A stretch of 10,523 bases of DNA from Alphaproteobacteria bacterium (GTDB lineage: Bacteria; Pseudomonadota; Alphaproteobacteria; Micavibrionales; Micavibrionaceae): contig JAGLKS010000080.1 in NCBI GenBank assembly GCA_023140905.1, positions 1-10,523 of the forward strand, given 5' to 3'. The translations under genes were made by a program, and so were the position numbers. Of this stretch, positions 1 through 6,005 are shown piece after piece (the stretch's first letter is position 1; every line of letters begins with the position of its first letter). The notes under the pieces were generated by a model. That model saw only the letters and a list, made by a program, of their open reading frames with translations, searched no databases and had not been told where the DNA came from.

Positions 1-494
1 AATTGCGAAAAGCCGAATGGGACGAAATCGACTTTGATTCAAAGCAGTGGATTATTCCAGCAGAACGTATGAAGATGCGCCGCGCCCACATCGTGCCTCT
101 ATCTCGCCAAGCCATTGAAGTTCTAAAAGAACAAAAAGAAGAAACCGACCACCTCAGTACAAATTTAGTGTTTCCAAGTCAGATCAAACCAAAAAACCCT
201 ATGAGTGACGGAACCGTGAGGATTGCACTACACGCACTTGGCTTTAAAGGCCGCATGACCGCACACGGCTTCCGCGCCCTTGCCCGCACAGCCATACGAG
301 AAAAGCTCAATTATGATCCTGATGTCATTGAGTGCCAGCTTGCCCATAAAGCCGCTGGCGCACTCGGTGAAGCCTATAATAGAGCGCAGTTCATCGAGAA
401 ACGCACCGTCATGATGCAAGATTGGAGCAACTACATAGATCAAGCCGCGGCTGGCGGTCAAGTTGTTCATGGGAAGTTTGGGAAGAGAGCGTAA
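1..494 (+). CDS. P4-type tyrosine integrase, C-terminal part (5' end outside window)
   Basis: Catalytic domain of a tyrosine site-specific recombinase that integrates and excises a genomic island or satellite phage. The reading frame is open from the window edge (first full codon at 3), so the N-terminal arm- and core-binding domains and the first catalytic Arg are missing. Counting from the codon at 3, visible features are the PAERMKMRRAHIVPLS segment typical of P4-family integrases (probable catalytic Lys at about 24), the HGFR box (His88, Arg91), LAHK (His115) and AYNR with the nucleophile Tyr125, so the visible part looks intact. It is followed without a gap by the next gene, whose ATG overlaps its TAA. 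In P4-like islands the int gene starts next to the tRNA attachment site, so that site should lie to the left of this window. Family assignment is confident; activity cannot be judged without the 5' half. Confidence 0.95.
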   Translation, partial: LRKAEWDEIDFDSKQWIIPAERMKMRRAHIVPLSRQAIEVLKEQKEETDHLSTNLVFPSQIKPKNPMSDGTVRIALHALGFKGRMTAHGFRALARTAIREKLNYDPDVIECQLAHKAAGALGEAYNRAQFIEKRTVMMQDWSNYIDQAAAGGQVVHGKFGKRA

Positions 495-1141
495 TGGTTA
501 AGTGGAATTTAGATCAGGCATGGGCTTGGTTTGTGCTGCGCGATGAAGAGGTCGTTGCGACTTTTTCTAATTATACAATCACGGCGTATAATTGGTACAA
601 GCCTGAGAATGAAAGGCTAACAGTTGAAAATGGAAGTGAGTTCTGTGCTGCAATAGCTAAAGGAAAAGTGACCGCTTGGATTGGAAAGACACGCATCCCC
701 CAAGATGACTGGAATCATTACAAAATCGAAACGTTTGAGAGGCGTCGGTCATGGATAACTGATGGGGTTGATAACGTGGAAGGTGTTACATTTTTTGCAG
801 ATGATGCAATGAAGGCATTCCCTAAAGAACCTATCACTAAAGATTTCTCCGGCCTAAAAAGCAGTAAAGATCACGAAATTGCTTACGAAAAATATTTGTT
901 CGAACAAATTGTGATCTATTTACAAGATAAAAACCTCAAAAGACCTTACGAATCTTGGGCGAAAGAAGAGCCTATATTGAGAGAAAGAATGGGTTCTGGC
1001 TGTAATCGTGATAAATTCAAAAGCGCCAGAATAAAAGCTATTAAAAAATTTCCACACCACAATAAGAAAAATTTATCCCATGATGAGTGCGCAGAGTTAA
1101 GGGGATTCATCACGACACACTATAGCAAAACTGAGTTCTGA
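494..1141 (+). CDS. hypothetical protein coupled to integrase
   Basis: A 215-residue protein I do not recognise. I chose the ATG at 494 because it overlaps the integrase stop (TAATG) and has a GGAAGAG-like ribosome binding site just upstream; a longer in-frame version from 422 would sit inside the integrase gene. The N-terminus is rich in Trp and aromatic residues (WNLDQAWAWFVLRDEEVVA, about residues 4-22), and the rest is charged and Lys-rich towards the C-terminus, with no signal peptide or membrane segment. The one-base overlap implies translational coupling, so it is probably made together with the integrase. Proteins with a similar WxLDxAxAWxxxRD start next to alphaproteobacterial island integrases are something I recall only loosely. 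A role in recombination or element maintenance is inference from position alone. Confidence 0.8.
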   Translation: MVKWNLDQAWAWFVLRDEEVVATFSNYTITAYNWYKPENERLTVENGSEFCAAIAKGKVTAWIGKTRIPQDDWNHYKIETFERRRSWITDGVDNVEGVTFFADDAMKAFPKEPITKDFSGLKSSKDHEIAYEKYLFEQIVIYLQDKNLKRPYESWAKEEPILRERMGSGCNRDKFKSARIKAIKKFPHHNKKNLSHDECAELRGFITTHYSKTEF

Positions 1142-1148
1142 CATCCAG

Positions 1149-1186
1149 TTCTGGCAAAGCTCTGGCAACTTTAATACTTGCCAGAA
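1149..1186. promoter_or_regulatory. CTGGCAA repeat cluster upstream of alpA-like gene
   Basis: TTCTGGCAA at 1149-1157 and TTGCCAGAA at 1178-1186 form a perfect 9-bp inverted repeat, and a further direct CTGGCAA lies at 1162-1168, exactly 11 bp (one helical turn) after the first. The cluster lies between the unknown gene and the alpA-like gene. It fits an operator or an excisionase-binding site; the binding protein is inferred, not shown. Confidence 0.45.
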
Positions 1187-1252
1187 ATTTACAGCAGCAA
1201 ATGCATAGGTATCCTGAATTGTATGAAACAACCCCATACACAGGAGAACAAC

Positions 1253-1426
1253 ATGCAACAGCTATCATATGCAATCGCAGAAGTCCCAGCCATAACAGGC
1301 TTGGGGCGCACTAAAATTTATGAATACATGAATTCCGGAAAACTAAAGTCTCGTAAAATCGGAAAAAGACGGATCATTCTCAAAGAAGATTTAGAACACT
1401 TCCTTAAAAATCTTGAGGAGGCATAA
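1253..1426 (+). CDS. AlpA/excisionase-family helix-turn-helix DNA-binding protein
   Basis: A 57-residue protein consisting almost entirely of one MerR/excisionase-type helix-turn-helix (HTH_17 style): SYAIAEVPAITGLGRTKIYE supplies the recognition helices, followed by the wing region SGKLKSRKIGKRRIILKEDL. The ATG at 1253 has AGGAG at 1242-1246 with 6-nt spacing and gives the family's usual length; an in-frame start at 1178 would add an atypical N-terminus and lies within the repeat cluster. In P4-like elements AlpA regulates int expression or promotes excision. Here it sits between int and the replication gene, three bases before the next start, so the two are probably one transcript. DNA binding is confident; activator versus excisionase role is inferred. 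Confidence 0.88.
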   Translation: MQQLSYAIAEVPAITGLGRTKIYEYMNSGKLKSRKIGKRRIILKEDLEHFLKNLEEA

Positions 1427-1429
1427 GCA

Positions 1430-3226
1430 ATGTACAAACAAAGAAAAAACCCTGCTATGAACAGGGCTTCTCAAAGTAGTGTTTCTAATGAATATAGTAG
1501 TCATTCATACAAAAAAGTCAATGAATTAGGCCTATCATCACTTCCTGCCCTTTTGGAGCGCTGGTTGCCGGACGGGAAAATTCAGGGGCATGAGTATGTG
1601 GCGTTGAACCCAAAGCGAGCAGATCGCAAAGCAGGATCATTCAAGATCAATCTCCATAGCGGTAAATGGTCTGATTTTGCCACTGGAGACAAAGGCGGTG
1701 ACGTTATAAGCCTTGCTGCCTATCTCTTTGGCCTGTCTCAACTTGATCCACTGGACAACCTTCTGGAGATGATTGAAGCAGAGGGCATTGGCATTGCCTA
1801 CAAGCCGGAAGTTGCCGATGCCTTGAGGAACTTACATCAATCAAATCGTCCTGCCTTTATGGATCTTCGACATAAATTAAAAAAAGCACAAGTCGGCGTG
1901 ACATTCCTTGATAAGTTCATACAAGAAAGGGCGCTTGAGACTGGTGAGATCGTTTCTGAGCCTGATCATTTAGATATAGCCCGTGAAGTCATCGCAATGA
2001 TTGGCCATGACAATATTCTGTGTTCTCAATCGCACACTTGGTTGTGGCATGGTCACGGTGTTTGGAAGCCTGTTCATGACAGAGTTTTAAAACAACACAT
2101 CCAAAAATATATGGAGGATAGCCGCTTGGGTGTCATGCGCGGAAAAGTTGATTCTGTTTCCGATGTTTTACAAACAGAAATCCATAGACCTGAACATGAA
2201 TGGAATGCCAACAATGCCACCATCAATGTTTTGAACGGCGAATTACTTTGGGATGGCGTTAAATGGCAGAGTCAAAAACATTGCCGTGAACATTATCGTA
2301 CAACTCAAGTCCCCATCGCTTATGACCCCAGTGCGGATTGCCCCCGCTTCAAACGCTTCTTGCAAGAAATTTTTGATGGTGATTCTGATGGAAGTGACAA
2401 AGCTCAATTAATTCTTGAGATGATTGGTTACACCCTTGTAAGTCATGCAAAGTTTGAGCATTTTGTTTTACTTGTGGGATCAGGGGCAAATGGTAAAAGT
2501 GTTGTTCTTGAGCTTATCAGGGTATTGCTTGGCAAAGATAATGTTTGCGCTGTCCAGCCCTCAAAGTTTAGCAATTCTTTTCAACGGGCTCATTTGCACA
2601 TGAAGCTTGCTAACCTTGTAACTGAAATTGCTGAAGGTGCTGTGGTGGCAGATGCAGAGCTAAAAGCGATTACATCGGGTGAGCTAACAACAGCAGAGCA
2701 CAAAAACAAAGACCCTTTTGATTTTCAGCCTTTTTCTACATGCTGGTTTGGTACTAATCATATGCCGCATACGCGAGATTTTTCAGATGCTTTATTTAGG
2801 CGTGCGCTGGTTATTCCATTTAATCAAAAATTTGAAGGTGCAAAGGCAGATAAGAACCTCAGGCATAAACTACAAGCTGAGCTATCGGGGGTCATGTATC
2901 TAGCCTTGCAAGCCTATGGTGATGTTCTAAATCGTGGCGTGTTCACTGAGCCTCAAAGCTGTATTGAAGCTAAAAAAGAATGGCGCAAAGAAGCAGATCA
3001 GGTGGTGCAATTTGTTGAAGAATATTGTGTTTTGGACAAAAATTCTGAAATAACCTCCGGCGCTTTATACGAGAATTATAAAGCATGGGCAGACAATGCT
3101 GGGATTACACGCAAACTTAATCAAAAAAACTTTTCAAACAGATTGGTACGCTTGGGGTGCAAGCTTCACAAAGGCACTGCGGGAAAACGCATGATCAAGG
3201 GCATTCGGATTGGATGGGAGACATGA
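1430..3226 (+). CDS. D5/P4-alpha-like primase-helicase (superfamily 3 helicase)
   Basis: A 598-residue replication protein of a phage satellite or island. The C-terminal half carries a superfamily 3 helicase: Walker A GSGANGKS (350-357), Walker B region LVTEIAE (396-402), sensor motif C FGTNHMP (440-446) and an arginine-finger region LFRR (455-458), preceded by a D5_N-like segment (about 225-340). The N-terminal 100 residues (LPDGKIQGHEY..., KWSDFATGDKGGDVISL) resemble the DNA-recognition/primase-associated region of P4 alpha-type proteins. I do not see a clear zinc-finger cysteine set or an obvious catalytic primase motif, so primase activity is uncertain. The start at 1430 follows GAGGAGG at 1415-1421 with 8-nt spacing and lies 3 nt after the alpA-like stop, indicating an operon. 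It would unwind DNA as a hexamer during autonomous replication of the excised element. All helicase motifs look intact. Confidence 0.93.
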   Translation: MYKQRKNPAMNRASQSSVSNEYSSHSYKKVNELGLSSLPALLERWLPDGKIQGHEYVALNPKRADRKAGSFKINLHSGKWSDFATGDKGGDVISLAAYLFGLSQLDPLDNLLEMIEAEGIGIAYKPEVADALRNLHQSNRPAFMDLRHKLKKAQVGVTFLDKFIQERALETGEIVSEPDHLDIAREVIAMIGHDNILCSQSHTWLWHGHGVWKPVHDRVLKQHIQKYMEDSRLGVMRGKVDSVSDVLQTEIHRPEHEWNANNATINVLNGELLWDGVKWQSQKHCREHYRTTQVPIAYDPSADCPRFKRFLQEIFDGDSDGSDKAQLILEMIGYTLVSHAKFEHFVLLVGSGANGKSVVLELIRVLLGKDNVCAVQPSKFSNSFQRAHLHMKLANLVTEIAEGAVVADAELKAITSGELTTAEHKNKDPFDFQPFSTCWFGTNHMPHTRDFSDALFRRALVIPFNQKFEGAKADKNLRHKLQAELSGVMYLALQAYGDVLNRGVFTEPQSCIEAKKEWRKEADQVVQFVEEYCVLDKNSEITSGALYENYKAWADNAGITRKLNQKNFSNRLVRLGCKLHKGTAGKRMIKGIRIGWET

Positions 3227-3227
3227 T

Positions 3228-3345
3228 AGTGGCGCGATATTATCCATTTTAATATCTGTCAGAAAAAGAATAGTACGCACATTAATGCAACATTTATTTT
3301 TGCGAAAGGAACTATGTGTATTGATTTAGCGCCACTCACGCCACT
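3228..3345. repeat. AGTGGCG repeats after the helicase gene
   Basis: AGTGGCGC at 3228-3235 is an exact inverted copy of GCGCCACT at 3329-3336, and CGCCACT occurs again at 3339-3345. The 160-bp gap between the helicase gene and the next gene therefore holds three copies of one heptamer, two on one strand and one on the other. They may be replication-initiator or regulator sites, or part of a large stem; chance cannot be excluded. I see no other gene in this gap. Confidence 0.35.
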
Positions 3346-3387
3346 GCATAGATTTCAAAAATTTCTATTATAGAGGAGAAATAGAGC

Positions 3388-3672
3388 ATGACGGATACTA
3401 AACTTAAAAAAGGCCGTAAGAAGACAGGAGGACGTAAGAAAGGTACGCCCAATAAGACGACAACCACCGTAAAAGAAGCCATTATGAATGCTTTTGATAA
3501 GTTAGGTGGAGAAGAGTATCTAGTTGATATTGCCAAGCAAGATCATAAGACATTTTGTTCTTTGCTGGGACGTGTTTTACCTAAAGAAATTTCGGCGAGT
3601 ATTGAGACAGATTTGTCGTTAATGACCGATGAGGAGCTAGACACAGAGCTGGCTAGGCTGCGAGATGAATAA
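3388..3672 (+). CDS. small basic phage-type protein (DUF5681-like N-terminus)
   Basis: A 94-residue protein with a very basic N-terminus (KKGRKKTGGRKKGTPNKTT, about residues 6-24) followed by an acidic helical C-terminus. The GGRKKGTPNK motif is typical of small phage and island proteins in DUF5681-like families, some of them annotated near terminase small subunits. A strong GAGGAG ribosome binding site precedes the ATG by about 8 nt. It probably binds nucleic acid through the basic stretch, which is inference from composition. It is the last recognisable mobile-element gene on the plus strand, and a hairpin region separates it from the convergent gene to the right. Confidence 0.8.
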   Translation: MTDTKLKKGRKKTGGRKKGTPNKTTTTVKEAIMNAFDKLGGEEYLVDIAKQDHKTFCSLLGRVLPKEISASIETDLSLMTDEELDTELARLRDE

Positions 3673-3692
3673 GGTAGAGCGCCAAGCCAGAA

Positions 3693-3729
3693 CTAATAAA
3701 GTTGGGAGCGTTCACTTTGCCTGCTCCCG
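3693..3729 (-). terminator. possible terminator between convergent genes
   Basis: GGGAGC at 3704-3709 pairs with GCTCCC at 3723-3728 around a 13-nt loop. Read on the minus strand, the hairpin is followed by AACTTTATT, a weak T-rich tail, so it may end the minus-strand gene that stops at 3771; on the plus strand no T-run follows. Confidence 0.35.
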
Positions 3730-3770
3730 TCGAACCAACACTGTTTTGTGAGACAGATCTTTATCCATGA

Positions 3771-5258
3771 TTACCCAGTATTTTTTATATTTTCCTTAAT
3801 AGATTTGCGATTGCTTTCAGCTTCTTTTTTATCAATAAACTCTCTATCCAAAAGCACATCAACGGTTTTATTATACACATAAAGATAGCCCTTTCCTTGT
3901 TCTGTTAGGAGGCCTCTGTATACATGATAATGGCCCGTAGATACCTCTTGATTGGATACGTTCCAAAGTGTGGTTAAAGCAATCTCAGCAGGATCACGAC
4001 CATCATTGGTAATACCTTCAACTACATTTTGCTTATCGGCGCGGATTATTATTTTAGCCTGTTTGAAGGCACCATCAACGGCAAGCGAATGAAAGATGCC
4101 TGTGCTGTCATATTCAGACCGCAACTCTTTTAGTGCCGTGATTGTGGCAGCTACTTCTTTTCCAGACTTTACTGAGTTTTCTGTATCCTCTTCTTTCGTT
4201 TTGGGCTTATCTACGGAATTTATTGTGGCAGGGCTTTCCTTGCCCCTTTTTTTTAATATGTAATAAGACACCAAAGCAATTAGTACCAAAGCACTGTGCG
4301 TTTTGCTTTCACTGCCCAATGCCGTAAAAATTACAATATTTACAAAAAACAATAGGGCACAGTAGCCTATTGCGGGCCACTTATTTAATGGCCGCCGATA
4401 AAGAGCATATCTGATCAGGAGCGGTGGCGTTAAACCTATTCCCCAAGTCACTAGAAAAGCAAATAGAATGGAAAACCCCCAATGTTCGCCATAAAAAGTA
4501 GTCATCATAGATTGGGTCTCTGAGCTACCACTTAAATTATCTGGCATTTCTTCAGGCTCTTTAGAAATTTTTAAAGAGCTAATAATGTGTTCTATGATAG
4601 GCTTCATCAGAAATGTTTGACTTTCTAAATAAGAAACCGTGATAGTGAAAGAATTTTTACCATCTAATATACGTATCATTCTTACTCTGAAAGAACCTGG
4701 TCCGACCATTGATTGCCTAACATATTCAGTAACATAAGTGGTGTATCCATGCAGCATCTGTTTTGCTGTTCCATCCCAAGAGAGAATTTTCATTCCAGAT
4801 GCTTCAGTTACCCTGTAAAAACCTTCTTTAATGCCTGTGTCTAGCTCTTCAATGTCTAACTTTGTAAAATTGCGAGCCTCTTCTTGAAATACATCCATTT
4901 CTGGATAATATCTAACATTCATGATCGCTATTGTCCGACGATTATCATCAAAATAATTAGCGGCAAACGGTAGAGATGAGGCAATGTCATCACCTTCATT
5001 TAGCACTTTGTTCTGAATGCTTTCTAGAAAAGCTCCCATTGTTATGCGTTGGCTATTAGACAGAACAACCCAATTTTTTGGTAATTCAATCGAAATAGCT
5101 TTAGGCAGAGGAACAACCAAAAAGCTTTTAGCAGGGGCTTCTAACTCAATATTATCTGTAGCAGTGTTTGCAGGAAGGTTTTCTGTGGCCAGAGCTGGAA
5201 TTGTTACAATAATTATCAACACAAATACCGACAGTATTTTCAAACAAGCAGTTTTCAT
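3771..5258 (-). CDS. secreted/membrane-anchored protein of unknown function
   Basis: A 495-residue protein I do not recognise. The ATG at 5258 was chosen over an upstream start at 5306 because it follows GGAAGGA with proper spacing and begins a clean signal peptide (MKTACLKIL, hydrophobic core, ALA at about 24). Layout: signal peptide 1-24; a soluble region of about 210 residues, predicted outside the cytoplasm, with PLPKAISIELPKNW and a mixed alpha/beta pattern loosely like PsbP/Mog1-type domains; three hydrophobic segments at about 261-283, 295-314 and 321-335; a charged Lys/Glu linker; and a C-terminal domain of about 110 residues beginning ALKELRSEYDSTGIFHSL. Two soluble domains on opposite sides of the membrane suggest sensing or envelope maintenance, which is inference. 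It is downstream of the lipoprotein gene on the same strand but has its own candidate promoter. Confidence 0.85.
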   Translation of the reverse strand: MKTACLKILSVFVLIIIVTIPALATENLPANTATDNIELEAPAKSFLVVPLPKAISIELPKNWVVLSNSQRITMGAFLESIQNKVLNEGDDIASSLPFAANYFDDNRRTIAIMNVRYYPEMDVFQEEARNFTKLDIEELDTGIKEGFYRVTEASGMKILSWDGTAKQMLHGYTTYVTEYVRQSMVGPGSFRVRMIRILDGKNSFTITVSYLESQTFLMKPIIEHIISSLKISKEPEEMPDNLSGSSETQSMMTTFYGEHWGFSILFAFLVTWGIGLTPPLLIRYALYRRPLNKWPAIGYCALLFFVNIVIFTALGSESKTHSALVLIALVSYYILKKRGKESPATINSVDKPKTKEEDTENSVKSGKEVAATITALKELRSEYDSTGIFHSLAVDGAFKQAKIIIRADKQNVVEGITNDGRDPAEIALTTLWNVSNQEVSTGHYHVYRGLLTEQGKGYLYVYNKTVDVLLDREFIDKKEAESNRKSIKENIKNTG

Positions 5259-5293
5259 TATTATATTCCTTCCAAAAATTAACGCGCGACATG

Positions 5294-5322
5294 GTAATAC
5301 CCCCATATTTAGGGCAGATCAA
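5294..5322 (-). promoter_or_regulatory. candidate sigma70-type promoter for the membrane protein gene
   Basis: On the minus strand TTGATC (5322-5317) and TATTAC (5299-5294) are separated by 17 bp and lie about 36 nt before the ATG at 5258. Both boxes are imperfect matches. Confidence 0.4.
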
Positions 5323-5412
5323 AAGTAGAGATTCTTAGCTAGCCATGTGCACCATGCTCATAGCCAATTTCTAATTGATACATAAGCGATAAGCTTTCCA
5401 AGCCACATCATT

Positions 5413-5748
5413 TTACTCTCCAAATGTGAACGTAAGATTCTCGCCGCCAAGGTTACCATGTCCGGTGCCTCTTGTTCCTGTAGAAACAAAAGTGAATGGC
5501 CCAGTACGACCATCACTGCAAGTAAAAACACCTTCTCCATTGTGCCTCGTAACGTAAACAAAGTTTCCTGTACAGGTTGCTCCTTCACTGGAAACAATAG
5601 TTAGATCACCACCACCGTCTAGGTATCCTGTCGCTGTTCCTGAAAAAAGTTCTTGTGAGTTTTGTATTTGCCCTCTTACGGGCAGTGTCATGCTACACCC
5701 AGTAAGTGCTAAAATAATCACTGGTAGGCAAAGTGCCGCGGCTTTCAT
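5413..5748 (-). CDS. small lipoprotein of unknown function
   Basis: A 111-residue lipoprotein precursor. The ATG at 5748 has AAGGGG 7 nt upstream and starts a short lipoprotein signal peptide: MKAAALC, hydrophobic core, lipobox LTGC at residues 15-18 with Cys18 as the lipidation site. A start at 5781 would put charged residues ahead of the signal and overlap the upstream terminator. The mature part is Gly/Thr-rich and predicted beta (FSGTATGYLDGGGDL, FVYVTRHNGEGVFTC, GPFTFVSTGTRGTG), with two further cysteines at about 59 and 77 that could form a disulfide. I recall similar uncharacterised lipoproteins in alphaproteobacterial chromosomes, so this is probably not element cargo. The structured RNA ends in a terminator just upstream, which suggests expression by read-through or by a weak promoter inside that RNA. 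Confidence 0.85.
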   Translation of the reverse strand: MKAAALCLPVIILALTGCSMTLPVRGQIQNSQELFSGTATGYLDGGGDLTIVSSEGATCTGNFVYVTRHNGEGVFTCSDGRTGPFTFVSTGTRGTGHGNLGGENLTFTFGE

Positions 5749-5770
5749 TCTTTTCCCCTTATGTTTAAGT

Positions 5771-5800
5771 AAAACGGCCACCAGATTCCTCTGGTAGCCG
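5771..5800 (-). terminator. intrinsic terminator of the structured RNA, upstream of the lipoprotein gene
   Basis: On the minus strand an 11-bp stem with one mismatch (5800-5790 with 5785-5775, core ACCAGA/TCTGGT, loop of 4) is followed directly by TTTT (5774-5771). This is a good rho-independent terminator, and it lies 10 nt before the lipoprotein's AAGGGG ribosome binding site. Confidence 0.75.
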
Positions 5801-5887
5801 GGGAGTTAATTACCGTCCAAGAACGGCGCAGCGTATTTACGCAAGCGCTATTACATTTCGCCGCCTCCCCAACCGTAGTTGAGAAAG

Positions 5888-5926
5888 CAGCATCATTGAT
5901 AACGGCCTGATGCTGTCTTAGGCCGT
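5888..5926 (-). other. H-type pseudoknot within the structured RNA
   Basis: Read on the minus strand: stem 1 ACGGCCT (5926-5920) pairs with AGGCCGT (5908-5902), 7 perfect pairs. Stem 2 CAGCATC (5915-5909) lies in the loop of stem 1 and pairs with GATGCTG (5894-5888), 7 perfect pairs. Loop 1 is AAGA (4 nt), there is no base between the stems, and loop 3 is TATCAAT (7 nt). These proportions fit a classic coaxially stacked H-type pseudoknot. Confidence 0.7.
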
Positions 5927-5976
5927 CTTGGAGGGGTAATTACGCCCCGAGCCCGTCACATGACGAACCTGATTTG

Positions 5977-6005
5977 TTTATATGGGATTGTTGTGTAAGG
6001 TTCAA
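5977..6005 (-). promoter_or_regulatory. sigma70-type promoter of the structured RNA
   Basis: On the minus strand TTGAAC (6005-6000) and TATAAA (5982-5977) are separated by exactly 17 bp. The predicted transcription start is the A at about 5970, just before the first RNA hairpin. It is the closest match to consensus that I found in this intergenic region. Confidence 0.65.

Larger units (their letters stand above)
5771..5970 (-). ncRNA. structured RNA of about 200 nt: small RNA or attenuator leader, unknown family
   Basis: No protein gene is supported here, but the minus strand encodes a strongly folded RNA with a promoter and a terminator. From the 5' end: a small hairpin (5965-5962 with 5957-5954); a long closing helix made of 5948-5945 with 5803-5800, 5942-5935 with 5814-5807 (8 perfect pairs) and 5932-5926 with 5822-5816 (7 pairs); inside it an H-type pseudoknot (5888-5926); a hairpin at 5826-5848; and the terminator at 5771-5800. 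The closing strands lie more than 100 nt apart, so their match is unlikely to be chance. It does not match 6S RNA, tmRNA, SRP RNA, RNase P RNA, SAM-II or cobalamin riboswitches as I remember them. The lipoprotein gene starts 22 nt after the terminator, so it may be that gene's leader. Confidence 0.7.

Noticed and set aside
1149..1186. sigma54 promoter (TGGCA...TTGC)
   Set aside because: The spacing between GG and GC is 14 bp instead of the required 10.
3701..3740. tRNA 3'-end fragment (attachment site) suggested by GTCGAACC
   Set aside because: No T stem or acceptor strand can be formed around it, and there is no match to either tRNA in the window.
5771..5970. tmRNA, suggested by a pseudoknot before a short frame ending in ALA with its stop in a hairpin loop
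   Set aside because: There is no T arm with TTCGAATC, no acceptor ending in CCA, and the frame does not encode a typical A-N-D-like tag.
5771..5970. 6S RNA, suggested by the length of about 200 nt and the long closing stem
   Set aside because: The central part is a pseudoknot plus a hairpin, not an open bubble, and the conserved 6S sequence blocks are not visible.
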